A stretch of 23,426 bases of DNA from an uncultured archaeon (GCA_902385765.1 CABMGU010000018.1:1-23426); one strand, 5' to 3'. Shown: positions 13,931-20,519, counted from the stretch's first letter. Made by a program: numbers and translations. Notes: generated by a model not told the origin, from the letters alone.

Positions 13931-14614
13931 ATGGCTAAAAAGACTGAGCATTATGGTGTTTACATTATTCTTGGTGTTGTTCTTGTTTTGGCTGTTGCAT
14001 TTATGTATTACGGCGGAGGTTCTTTTGGTCAGGCTGTTGCAAAGCCTTCCAATTACAAGGATTGTATGGCTGATGCGCAATTAATGAAAGATAAACTCGT
14101 GAAGTACGAATTAAAAGGTCGGCCTGCTTCTGCTGATAAGTACATAGAGTATGATACTTTGCTTGCCCAGTGTCAAAAACTTCAACCGCCTGTTGTAACC
14201 TGCCCGTCGTGCAAGGAATGCCCAACCAGTCAGCCTGGTGCTTTTGCTGGGTTGAGCAATTTATTGATCGTTGTTGGAGATAACGCGCCCGGTGAGGATG
14301 TGGTTGCTGCGACTGATGTTGCTGTTTCATTTGGTCCTTCTATTGTTACAAAGAACACAATGCTCGCAAGCGAGGTTGATGATATTACAAAATACAATAG
14401 CATTCTGATAGGCAGTCCTTGTTATAATCCTATAACAAATCAGCTTATTGGTTATCCTCAGGATTGTCAGGTGAGCGGCATAAAACTGATCAGGCATTCT
14501 AATGGCAATATCGCTTTGCTTATAATGGGTTCAAAATCAGAGATTCGCCAGCTTACGAGGAAATGGATTGCTAGAGTGCAAAATATCTGCGCTGACTCTG
14601 ATGGCAGTATTTGA
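13931..14614 (+). CDS. Membrane-anchored protein with S-layer-type domain
   Basis: 227 aa protein. There is one N-terminal transmembrane helix (residues 9-27) after a short basic head (MAKKTEHYG). A predicted helical stalk (KDCMADAQLMKDKLVKYEL) runs into a Cys-rich linker TCPSCKEC. The C-terminal domain has LLIVVGDNAPGEDVVAATDV, ASEVDDITKYNSILIGSPC and NGNIALLIMGSKSEIRQLTR, the pattern seen in archaeal S-layer-family domains (VGDNAPAEDV...VGGPCAN type). It is probably exposed on the outer face of the cell membrane. A strong GGTGAT Shine-Dalgarno site precedes ATG 13931. Gene ends are convergent with the Nudix operon over a 96-bp AT-rich gap. S-layer anchoring is inference. Confidence 0.72.
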   Translation: MAKKTEHYGVYIILGVVLVLAVAFMYYGGGSFGQAVAKPSNYKDCMADAQLMKDKLVKYELKGRPASADKYIEYDTLLAQCQKLQPPVVTCPSCKECPTSQPGAFAGLSNLLIVVGDNAPGEDVVAATDVAVSFGPSIVTKNTMLASEVDDITKYNSILIGSPCYNPITNQLIGYPQDCQVSGIKLIRHSNGNIALLIMGSKSEIRQLTRKWIARVQNICADSDGSI

Positions 14615-14710
14615 CTTATGTCGACTGCCGTGGAGTCGGGTTGAGCACAGTTCGTTATTGCCCTCACTACAGTTTATTCGTCAGCAAGATAATTTAATTT
14701 TTTTATATTT
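14615..14710. terminator. Convergent intergenic gap with T-rich ends
   Basis: The gap between two convergent genes holds a small hairpin (CGACT/AGTCG near 14623-14639). Close to 14690-14713 there are runs of T and A (AATTTAATTTTTTTAT) that can act as archaeal T-run terminators on the plus strand. No tRNA or snoRNA boxes could be found. Confidence 0.35.
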
Positions 14711-15106
14711 TTATAGGAGTCCTTTTTCAATCAGATAGGGAATTACGTACAATTCCAGCATTGATGCTACTTGTATTCTTTTTTTCTTGTAGTCTCTGTC
14801 TATCCATGCTATTTCTTCTATTTCTGAGCAGGGTTGTATTGTTCCTTTTAATTCACACCTGTAGCAAATCATTTTTACTGATTTTTTGTTGTCATGGCTT
14901 CTTCCTTCAAACGTTTCCATATATTCCGGGCTTATTGTTTCGCAGGATATTTCTTCCATGACCTCTCTTTGCAGGCATTCGAGTTCTGTTTCTCCTTGTT
15001 CCATTTTTCCGCCTAACGCAAAGAACATTGTTTCTCCTTTGGTTCTTGTTATGAGAAGCTTTTTGTCTCGTATTACTATTCCTGCAATTTTGTTAAAGTC
15101 TGCCAT
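14711..15106 (-). CDS. Nudix hydrolase 1 (MutT-like)
   Basis: 131 aa Nudix-fold hydrolase. The Nudix box runs about 33-55: Gly33, KMEQG, Glu39, then REVMEE (Arg47, Glu48, Glu51, Glu52), the metal and diphosphate-binding signature; the usual Gly after EE is Ser. The sequence IAGIVIRDKKLLITRTKGE fits an NTP-binding strand. It is the last gene of the ogg-nth-Nudix-Nudix operon and overlaps the previous Nudix gene by 31 bp. The neighbouring glycosylases suggest that it removes 8-oxo-dGTP or other damaged nucleotides (MutT role), but the substrate is inferred. It is clearly a paralog of the next gene (shared GETELECLQRE and ETFEGRSHDN/QTFEGRTHDN motifs). Confidence 0.88.
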   Translation of the reverse strand: MADFNKIAGIVIRDKKLLITRTKGETMFFALGGKMEQGETELECLQREVMEEISCETISPEYMETFEGRSHDNKKSVKMICYRCELKGTIQPCSEIEEIAWIDRDYKKKRIQVASMLELYVIPYLIEKGLL

Positions 15107-15513
15107 TTTATCATTCCTTTCTTTATCAGTTCAGGTATTATTTGTTCTGTGAATATCGGTGTTAGTTTAAGTTTGTGGTTTTTGTCTATCCATTTATGCT
15201 CTTCAATTTCGTTTGCTGGCGTTATTTCTCCTTCCAATTCCACCAGATAGCAGGTCACGCGCAGGCTTTGTGCATTGTCATGTGTTCTTCCTTCAAATGT
15301 TTGGAATGGAGTTGTCTTTTTCACAGTGCAATTGATTTCTTCTTTTATTTCTCTTTGCAGGCATTCCAGTTCTGTTTCTCCCGATTCCATTAATCCTCCT
15401 GGGAGACTGAATACCGTTTGTTCTTTTTCCCGAACAGCAAGCAATTTATTGTTTTTTATGCAGAGTGCTGCAATGTGTTCTAGCGGAATTTTTTCACCCC
15501 ATTTCTCTTGCAA
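15076..15513 (-). CDS. Nudix hydrolase 2 (MutT-like), tandem paralog
   Basis: 145 aa if started at TTG 15513. Nudix box: Gly40, LMESG, Glu46, then REIKEE (Arg54, Glu55, Glu58, Glu59); the Gly after EE is replaced by Asn. It shares GETELECLQRE, TFEGRTHDN and EIEEHKWID with the following gene, so the pair is a tandem duplication that has diverged. The start is uncertain. There is no ATG before the first core strand. TTG 15513 lies inside nth with no ribosome site, while a GGGGTGA motif at about 15495-15501 (minus strand) would suit a non-standard start a few codons later. It overlaps nth by up to 34 bp and the next Nudix gene by 31 bp. It ends with TAG. Confidence 0.85.
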   Translation of the reverse strand: MQEKWGEKIPLEHIAALCIKNNKLLAVREKEQTVFSLPGGLMESGETELECLQREIKEEINCTVKKTTPFQTFEGRTHDNAQSLRVTCYLVELEGEITPANEIEEHKWIDKNHKLKLTPIFTEQIIPELIKKGMIKWQTLTKLQE

Positions 15514-16127
15514 TACTTATAGACTGGGCACTTCGAGCAGAACGGTGATACTGGCACGCATATCGTTTTGCCGTGGTCTACAAAAATGTTGTTGAGCGAG
15601 AGCCAGTGTTTTCTCGGAACGATTTTTGTTAATCTTTTTTCTGTTTGTTCTGCTGTTTTAGTCCTGACCCATCCGAGCCTGTTGCTGATTTGGTGAACGT
15701 GCGTGTCTACCGGCAGTGCCTCTTTCTCGAAAGAGTAAACCAGCACGCAGCTTGCTACTTTCCTGCCGACTCCTGGCAGTTCTGTTAGCTCTTCTATCGT
15801 GTCCGGCACTTTTCCTTCAAATTTTTCCATAACGATTTTTGCCGTATTAATCACGTATTTTGCTTTTTGGTTGTAGAATCCTATTTTTCTGATTATCTTG
15901 ATGACGTCTTTCTTGTCTGCTTTTGCGAGTTTGTCAATCGTCGGATATTTTTTGAACAAATTCTCAGAAACAACTTCTGTTACTTCGTCTTTTGCTCTTG
16001 CGCTGAGTATTGTTGAAATCAGAACTTCGTAAGCGTTGTATTTTCTTCCGATTCTTTCGAGCATTGTTGTTCCCTGCTTTCTTGCAAGGATGCTCAGTAC
16101 TTTGTCGATTTCAGCGTGTGTAGTCAT
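15480..16127 (-). CDS. nth: Endonuclease III (bifunctional DNA glycosylase/AP lyase)
   Basis: 215 aa HhH-GPD protein. The helix-hairpin-helix is LPGVGRKVASCVL with the Schiff-base Lys123; the catalytic Asp141 lies in LPVDTHVHQISNR. The C-terminal iron-sulfur loop has Cys190, Cys197, Cys200 and Cys206 (C-x6-C-x2-C-x5-C). The enzyme excises oxidised pyrimidines and nicks at abasic sites. Both catalytic residues are intact, so lyase activity is expected. The start ATG (16127) overlaps the ogg gene by 17 bp; the gene ends in TAG inside the next Nudix gene. It is part of a four-gene repair operon. Confidence 0.95.
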   Translation of the reverse strand: MTTHAEIDKVLSILARKQGTTMLERIGRKYNAYEVLISTILSARAKDEVTEVVSENLFKKYPTIDKLAKADKKDVIKIIRKIGFYNQKAKYVINTAKIVMEKFEGKVPDTIEELTELPGVGRKVASCVLVYSFEKEALPVDTHVHQISNRLGWVRTKTAEQTEKRLTKIVPRKHWLSLNNIFVDHGKTICVPVSPFCSKCPVYKYCKRNGVKKFR

Positions 16128-16893
16128 GCCGTCCCCAGTGGAATAAAAACTGCTGTGCGTATCCTGGATGTTTCCATTTTTGTTGTGCGAATTTCTGTAT
16201 GTCTTTTAATTTTTCTTTTTTATAATATTTTGTCATCATTCTTTGCATCCATACATCGACAGGAAACGCTTCCATTTTTCCCAATGAAAACAGGCAGACG
16301 CAGTCTGCCACTTTTTCTCCAACGCCTGGCAGTTTCATCAGTTCTTTTTTTGCCTGAGAATAGTTCATTTTTCGCAGTTTTTCAAAATATTTGTCGTCGA
16401 CCATCTTGTTTGCCTGATAAAGATATTTTGCCCTGAATCCTGTTGCGCAATTTTTTATCTTCTGCAAGTCATTTAGTTTTCCTGCAAAATCCTCTCCAAA
16501 TTCTTTTGCAAGCAGGTTCATGTTCAGTTTGATTTTTTTGATGTTTGAGAAAATGCTGCACTGGAAACTTATCAGTGTCTCCCATGGGTCTCTTTGCATT
16601 ATCCTTAATCCGCGGTATTTCCTGATTGCAGGAATTAACTTCTTGTCTTTTGACAGTTCTCGTATTATTTTGTAATAATCGCAGTTCAGCCCGAAAAGTT
16701 TTCTGACGTATTTCTCATCTGCTCCTTCAAATTCCAGATTATTCCCTTTTTGCCTTATCTTGAATGTTTTGTCTCTTTCCTTGCAGTGATACCAGTCTCC
16801 TGTCTTCTCGTATCTGAAGAACTGTCCTGAGTCCAGTGTGTGCTGTAAGCTGAAACATCGGAAATTTGCTAAAATGATTTTATGGTTCTTCAA
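16111..16893 (-). CDS. ogg: 8-oxoguanine DNA glycosylase, OGG1-type
   Basis: 260 aa protein with the OGG1 layout. The N-terminal domain has FSLQHTLDSGQFFRYE. The middle has YRGLRIMQRDPWETLISFQC followed by SIFSNIKKI. The HhH is LPGVGEKVADCVC with the catalytic Lys194, followed by FPVDVWMQRMM with the catalytic Asp213. The end is GYAQQFLFHWGR. It removes 8-oxoG opposite C and cleaves the strand. The start is TTG 16893 (no in-frame ATG or GTG upstream), close to the conserved N-terminus. A TATA-like CATATAATAT box (about 16948-16958) lies upstream, and a 9-bp inverted repeat at 16907-16927 falls at the predicted transcript start. First gene of the repair operon. Confidence 0.93.
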   Translation of the reverse strand: MKNHKIILANFRCFSLQHTLDSGQFFRYEKTGDWYHCKERDKTFKIRQKGNNLEFEGADEKYVRKLFGLNCDYYKIIRELSKDKKLIPAIRKYRGLRIMQRDPWETLISFQCSIFSNIKKIKLNMNLLAKEFGEDFAGKLNDLQKIKNCATGFRAKYLYQANKMVDDKYFEKLRKMNYSQAKKELMKLPGVGEKVADCVCLFSLGKMEAFPVDVWMQRMMTKYYKKEKLKDIQKFAQQKWKHPGYAQQFLFHWGRHDYTR

Positions 16894-16906
16894 GTTTCTG
16901 ATGTGC

Positions 16907-16927
16907 TCAAGAAACCCTGTTTCTTGA
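16907..16927. promoter_or_regulatory. Inverted repeat at the start of the repair operon
   Basis: TCAAGAAAC and GTTTCTTGA form a perfect 9-bp inverted repeat around CCT. It lies 14 bp upstream of the ogg start codon and about 21-40 bp downstream of the TATA-like box, so it is either an operator over the transcription start or a 5' leader hairpin. Confidence 0.5.
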
Positions 16928-17011
16928 CATGTCCACCCTCATACTACTATATTATATGCACAGGTATAAATAAATGTCATAGTCCCTTTGGAGTGATTAA
17001 AACAAGAAAGC

Positions 17012-17019
17012 TTTATAAA
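17012..17019 (+). promoter_or_regulatory. TATA box for the gene at 17042
   Basis: TTTATAAA lies 23-30 bp before ATG 17042, giving a leaderless transcript divergent from the ogg operon. Confidence 0.6.
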
Positions 17020-17041
17020 GTGGCATTTCCTGAACCATCCT

Positions 17042-17701
17042 ATGGCAAAGCATTTTCATGAGTATTTTGGATTTTCAAGGAAGGGGATTAATGCGCAGGT
17101 TTTGGTATCGCCTGAGCTTGATAAAGTGGATGATAAACAGCATTGGTTTTCAAGAAAAAGGCATCATGCTTTTCTCAGGGCGGTTCATTATGGTTGTAGT
17201 CTGCCGCTGGATTCGCGTCTTTTATTGAATATGAATCCTTCTCAGATTCTCGGCGCCATGGCTGGTTTTTCTATCATTGCCTATGACAGAGCTATAGAAA
17301 AGTGGAAGACTGATCCTGTTGAGCTTTATTGCAATTTATACAAAAGAGGTCTTGACGCTTATAAGCCCCAGTTGGACCAGATTGACGGTGTTTCGCTGGA
17401 AAAACACGTCCGTCCTTTTCCTCAGACAGACAGGTCTTTGTTTGAGCGTCTTGGGGTGGTTGTTTGCAGGCACCCCGACATTTCTGCCAAGTTTCAGATG
17501 TCCTCTGGTTTGAAATATCTTTTTGATACCGGGCTGGATGAGACATTTGACCCTGGCGCGGGCAGGCCCAACGTAACTAACAGGCGAAAATATGCAAAGA
17601 ACATTCTTTCTCGCTTGAACAGCGCATATGCGGCGTTCAGGAATTCTGAAGGGTTTGAGCATGAAACAGTTATGGCTCAAAATGCTATGATAGTTCAGTA
17701 A
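17042..17701 (+). CDS. Conserved-looking protein of unknown function
   Basis: 219 aa soluble protein that I do not recognise. It has no signal peptide or transmembrane helix and is rich in His, Arg and aromatic residues in the first 50 positions (HFHEYFGFSRKG, HWFSRKRHHAFLRAVHYGC). A middle Met/Gly segment (LLLNMNPSQILGAMAGFSII) follows, then predicted helices to the end. The start is firm: ATG 17042 with a TATA box at 17012-17019. It lies between the oxidative repair operon (divergent) and a third DNA glycosylase (34 bp downstream, same strand). A role in DNA metabolism is suggested only by position. Confidence 0.7.
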   Translation: MAKHFHEYFGFSRKGINAQVLVSPELDKVDDKQHWFSRKRHHAFLRAVHYGCSLPLDSRLLLNMNPSQILGAMAGFSIIAYDRAIEKWKTDPVELYCNLYKRGLDAYKPQLDQIDGVSLEKHVRPFPQTDRSLFERLGVVVCRHPDISAKFQMSSGLKYLFDTGLDETFDPGAGRPNVTNRRKYAKNILSRLNSAYAAFRNSEGFEHETVMAQNAMIVQ

Positions 17702-17734
17702 TTGTTAAAAACTCGTTTGATTATTTTCCTTTTC

Positions 17735-18391
17735 ATGCACATCTTCAGCAAGCTCTTCAGCGCATTCGGTCCTCAGCACTGGTGGCCTATCAAAGGCGAA
17801 TACAAGCCGAGAAAATTGTCAGAGCAGGACCGTTTGGAAATCTGCATCGGCGCAATCCTGACTCAAAATACCTCTTGGAAGAACGTCGAAAAAGCGCTTG
17901 ATAACCTGCACGAGAATAAGTTAATCGATTTGAAAAATCTTGCCAACATCAAAGAGCAAAAGCTCGCAGAACTTATCAGGTGCAGCGGTTATTATCGCCA
18001 GAAAGCTAAGAAGCTCAAGATTTTTGCACAGCACGTTTTGAAATTCGGCTCATTGAAGATTTTTTTTGAGCAAAAGAATTTGCGTGATAATCTTCTCTCT
18101 ATCTGGGGCATTGGTCCTGAGACAGCTGACTCTATTATTTTGTATTCTGCTGAAAAGCCAGTATTCGTCATAGACGCATACACTAAGAGGATTATGTCGA
18201 GGTTTGGCGTCTGCAAATCAGATGTTGATTATCACGAATTGCAGGGTTATTTTCATGAAAGACTGCCTGAAAATCATAAGCTTTTCAACGAGTGTCATGC
18301 CTTGTTTGTCGAGCTTGCCAAAAGGAATTGTAAGAAAGTGCCTGACTGTTCTTCCTGCCCGATAAAAAAATCCTGTCAGAAGCAAATTTGA
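17735..18391 (+). CDS. HhH-GPD DNA glycosylase, MagIII-like (monofunctional)
   Basis: 218 aa endonuclease-III-fold protein. The segment HWWPIKGEYKPRKLSEQDRL and ICIGAILTQNTSWKNVEKAL are typical of the 3-methyladenine glycosylase III branch. The helix-hairpin-helix WGIGPETADSIILYSA has Glu129 where Nth has the lyase Lys; Asp147 in VFVIDAYTKRI is retained. It is thus probably a monofunctional glycosylase for alkylated bases, without AP-lyase activity. The iron-sulfur cysteines are 199, 205, 208 and 214 (C-x5-C-x2-C-x5-C). The start is ATG 17735, with TTAAAAA at 17705-17711 as promoter. The upstream in-frame extension to 17702 is hydrophobic and covers the promoter, so it is rejected. Element copy 3 begins 6 bp after its stop. 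Confidence 0.88.
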   Translation: MHIFSKLFSAFGPQHWWPIKGEYKPRKLSEQDRLEICIGAILTQNTSWKNVEKALDNLHENKLIDLKNLANIKEQKLAELIRCSGYYRQKAKKLKIFAQHVLKFGSLKIFFEQKNLRDNLLSIWGIGPETADSIILYSAEKPVFVIDAYTKRIMSRFGVCKSDVDYHELQGYFHERLPENHKLFNECHALFVELAKRNCKKVPDCSSCPIKKSCQKQI

Positions 18392-18397
18392 TATTAC

Positions 18398-18475
18398 CGC
18401 GCCCAATCCTTGCTTGGGTTGATTTTCTCTCCTCTTGCAGATGAGAGGAGAGAAAATCAAGTCTGTAAGACCGCG
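18398..18475 (+). repeat. Four-way-junction hairpin element, copy 3
   Basis: Parts: closing stem CGCG (18398-18401) with CGCG (18472-18475), the weakest of the four; arm CCCAA-TCCTTGC-TTGGG (18402-18418); long arm TTGATTTTCTCTCCTCT (18419-18435), perfect 17 bp with AGAGGAGAGAAAATCAA (18444-18460), loop TGCAGATG; arm GTCT-GTA-AGAC (18461-18471). There are no unpaired junction bases. It lies between the MagIII-like gene stop and the promoter of the next gene. Confidence 0.85.
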
Positions 18476-18494
18476 AAGGCTACATCATCAAAAG

Positions 18495-18503
18495 TTTTAT
18501 AAC
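18495..18503 (+). promoter_or_regulatory. TATA box for the gene at 18526
   Basis: TTTTATAAC 23-31 bp upstream of ATG 18526, downstream of hairpin element copy 3; this gene therefore has its own promoter. Confidence 0.55.
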
Positions 18504-18525
18504 ATAATTATCATTTTTATTTATC

Positions 18526-18861
18526 ATGGGCTTGTTTGATAAACTGCAATTCTGGAAGAAAGAGGAAGCTTTGCCTGAAATGCCTGCAGCTCCTGAAATC
18601 CTTGCTCCTGAACAGCCCGCTCCTATGGGAGTGGAACATTTAGGAATGCCTCATCCTATGGAGCCTCCTGAGCCTGCTTTTCAGCCCCAGTCTTTTGGGC
18701 AACAGCAGCAGTTCACGATGTCATCAGACCAGCAGTTGCAGTTAATCTCTTCAAAGCTTGATACGATAAAAGCCCAGCTTGAGACTGTTCTTCAGCGTCT
18801 TGAGCGTTTGGAGAAAAAGGATGATTTGAGTCCTTACCAGCAGCGATGGCGAAACGTTTAA
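18526..18861 (+). CDS. Proline-rich protein with C-terminal coiled coil
   Basis: 111 aa protein. The N-terminus MGLFDKLQFWKKEE is amphipathic. Residues 15-60 are rich in Pro, Met, Glu and Gln and probably disordered. Residues 65-100 form a heptad-like helix (QLQLISSKLDTIKAQLETVL, then QRLERLEKK). No enzyme domain is seen. It overlaps the LspA-like gene by 16 bp, so the two are co-transcribed and perhaps coupled. A membrane-peripheral scaffold is conceivable, but the function is unknown. Confidence 0.72.
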   Translation: MGLFDKLQFWKKEEALPEMPAAPEILAPEQPAPMGVEHLGMPHPMEPPEPAFQPQSFGQQQQFTMSSDQQLQLISSKLDTIKAQLETVLQRLERLEKKDDLSPYQQRWRNV

Positions 18862-19286
18862 CTTTCTGGAGTATTGCAGTTTCTGTTTTTATTCTCGATA
18901 GAATCTCGAAATTCCTGATTCTGGCATATGTTCCTGTTAATTCTGAAATCAACCTGAAGATTTTTTCTTTGACGCACATTCTTAACACAGGGACTTTTTT
19001 CGGATTATTGAAAAACGCCTCCTGGTTCTTTGTCGTTTTTGCAGCAGCAGTCAGTGTTTTTTTAGTCCTGAAGCACAAATCGTTTTCAGATGATTTTCAG
19101 CCGATGCTGGGATTGATTCTCGGAGGAGCTTTGGGAAACCTCGTCGACCGTTTGCTTTACGGAGCAGTTATTGACTTCATTGATTTTCATTTTTGGCCTT
19201 CATTCAATATTGCTGATTCGGCTGTTACAATAGCGGTTGTGCTGTTGTTATTAAGAGAATACTGGCCCAAGAAACGCAAAGTTTAA
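18846..19286 (+). CDS. lspA: Lipoprotein signal peptidase LspA-like (aspartic protease A8)
   Basis: 146 aa membrane protein with four hydrophobic segments and the conserved boxes of type II signal peptidase: LDRISKFLI (Asp18), HILNTGTFFGLL (the N-x-G-x-x-F-G box), GGALGNLVDRLLYGAVIDF and PSFNIADSAVT. The catalytic aspartates should be Asp110 (AVIDF) and Asp124 (NIAD). The spacer between them is short (14 residues, against 19 in the Pseudomonas enzyme as I recall it). The enzyme cleaves lipoprotein precursors before the lipid-modified cysteine. It is a bacterial hallmark enzyme and unexpected in archaea, although homologs in some DPANN genomes are plausible. It overlaps the upstream coiled-coil gene by 16 bp. 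The DUF192 protein in this window has a matching lipobox. Confidence 0.88.
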   Translation: MAKRLTFWSIAVSVFILDRISKFLILAYVPVNSEINLKIFSLTHILNTGTFFGLLKNASWFFVVFAAAVSVFLVLKHKSFSDDFQPMLGLILGGALGNLVDRLLYGAVIDFIDFHFWPSFNIADSAVTIAVVLLLLREYWPKKRKV

Positions 19287-19336
19287 ATATATCTAGTATA
19301 CATAAATCTATATTAGTCGAGTAGTTAAAGAGGTGA
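19282..19336 (+). promoter_or_regulatory. Promoter and Shine-Dalgarno site of the first surface-protein paralog
   Basis: TATA-like TTTAAATATAT (19282-19292) overlaps the lspA stop codon. GAGGTGA (19330-19336) is a strong ribosome site 6 bp before ATG 19343. The mRNA thus has a short leader, unlike the leaderless genes nearby. Confidence 0.5.
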
Positions 19337-19342
19337 AAGATT

Positions 19343-19801
19343 ATGGCAGACGACCACAAAGGTATTGCTTTAGTGATTCTAGGAATTGTAGCGATTATTG
19401 CAGTTGTTGGATTGGTCTTGTTATTCGTCAGGGCCAAGGGCACAACAGGCGAGGGAATTTACGGTGGTGCGATGAAGCAGATTGCATATCCAAACTGGGT
19501 TGGCAGGGGAGTTCCTGCAAACAGGCCTGGTGAAGAATCTCTGTGGCCGACCACTGCGAGCAAGGATTTGACGACAAATTGGAATTATTATGGAAGTCCA
19601 ATGCGCGATCCTGTGACAAATGTTCCTTCAGCGATGAAGAAATGCGGAACTGGCGGAATGTTAGTTGGTTATGCAGAGAATTTGCCGATGTATTATAGAA
19701 GCAAAGGATACATGGTTATCGAGACCGGCGACAAGGCGGGCTTATGCGTGTACCCGAATCCGGAAATGAATATGGTAGGAGGTGTTGCTGGTCAGATTTA
19801 A
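19343..19801 (+). CDS. Pilin-like N-terminally anchored surface protein, paralog 1
   Basis: 152 aa protein. The head MADDHKG is followed by a hydrophobic helix (IALVILGIVAIIAVVGLVLLF, residues 8-28) and an extracytoplasmic domain with two cysteines (KKCGTGGMLVGY, GLCVYPN). The short charged head ending in Gly before the helix resembles a class III (type IV pilin/archaellin) signal sequence, though the usual +5 acidic residue is missing, so a plain membrane anchor is the alternative. It shares the helix almost exactly with the next gene, plus the motif YGGAMKQI/YGGAIKGV after it. Codons are richer in CCA, ACA, GGA and TAC than in neighbours, which favour T-ending codons; high expression is likely. 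It has its own promoter and strong ribosome site. Confidence 0.65.
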   Translation: MADDHKGIALVILGIVAIIAVVGLVLLFVRAKGTTGEGIYGGAMKQIAYPNWVGRGVPANRPGEESLWPTTASKDLTTNWNYYGSPMRDPVTNVPSAMKKCGTGGMLVGYAENLPMYYRSKGYMVIETGDKAGLCVYPNPEMNMVGGVAGQI

Positions 19802-19816
19802 GTCAGAACGATTGTA

Positions 19817-19864
19817 CGTTTTGACAAAACGAAAAGTATTTAAAGAAGTGTGTGCTTAACACAC
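19817..19864 (+). promoter_or_regulatory. Hairpins and promoter between the surface-protein paralogs
   Basis: CGTTTT-GAC-AAAACG (19817-19831) is a perfect 6-bp hairpin just after the first paralog. TATA-like AGTATTTAAA (19835-19844) follows. GTGTGT-GCTTA-ACACAC (19848-19864) is a second hairpin, which would lie at the start region of the second transcript's leader. The arrangement suggests separate transcription and perhaps leader-based stabilisation. Confidence 0.45.
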
Positions 19865-19901
19865 AAAACGATTAAGCAAAAAATAAACGAGGTGATTGCT
19901 T

Positions 19902-20519
19902 GTGGCAGAAGAAAGTGGTAAAGGAATTGCATTAGTAATTCTGGGTATTGTAGCGATTATCGCCATTGTTGGCCTTGTGCTCCTATTCACTGGTGCGCGA
20001 AAGGCAGCAACTGGAGAATATGTCGTTACCGCCCCGAAAGAATACGGTGGTGCGATCAAGGGTGTTTACGACCCGTACTCAAGAGCATTCGCAGGTAGAG
20101 CCTACGAATTCCCAACCGGACCTCAAATCTACTCTGGTCTAGGTAATGAGATGCAAAAAGTTGCTTGGGAAGTGACTGGTGAAACAGGAACTCCAAAAGC
20201 AGAGCAGTTTGAAGCATCAAGTACATATGGAGGAGATGTTGGTTCACAGGCGTGGGCAAAGGCCTGCTACTACCTGTCGTACTTGACAACCGGTGATGGA
20301 TACTTGTACTCTGAGCCGACCGAAGAGAGCCAGGAATTAGCTGCTCGCGGTGGTCCAGCGAATTGCAAGCACGTTTCCGAATTGAAAGCGTACGACCCAA
20401 CAGTCTTGGCGAACAGATATGGTTTGCACAGAGACAGCATTGTAGCATGGACAAGCACTGTCTATGACAGTGGTGTCAACTGGTGCTGCAAGCCGACACG
20501 ACTTCCAGGAACTGTCTAA
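19902..20519 (+). CDS. Pilin-like N-terminally anchored surface protein, paralog 2
   Basis: 205 aa protein beginning at GTG 19902 (VAEESGKG), placed by the GAGGTGAT ribosome site at 19889-19896; the TTG at 19896 overlaps that site and is excluded. The helix IALVILGIVAIIAIVGLVLL matches paralog 1 almost exactly. The outer domain is longer, with four cysteines (KACYYLSY, PANCKHV, NWCCKPT) and many Tyr, Gly, Ser and Thr residues, as in surface proteins. Codon choice favours TAC, GAC, ATC and TTC, unlike the T-ending bias of neighbours, a usual mark of very high expression. The helix probably anchors it in the membrane or packs into a filament. The outer domain is not recognised. Confidence 0.68.
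   Translation: MAEESGKGIALVILGIVAIIAIVGLVLLFTGARKAATGEYVVTAPKEYGGAIKGVYDPYSRAFAGRAYEFPTGPQIYSGLGNEMQKVAWEVTGETGTPKAEQFEASSTYGGDVGSQAWAKACYYLSYLTTGDGYLYSEPTEESQELAARGGPANCKHVSELKAYDPTVLANRYGLHRDSIVAWTSTVYDSGVNWCCKPTRLPGTV

Noticed and set aside
14615..14710. tRNA or box C/D guide RNA in the convergent gap
   Set aside because: There is a small hairpin and a GTTCG string, but no acceptor stem, T-loop consensus or paired C/D boxes could be assembled.
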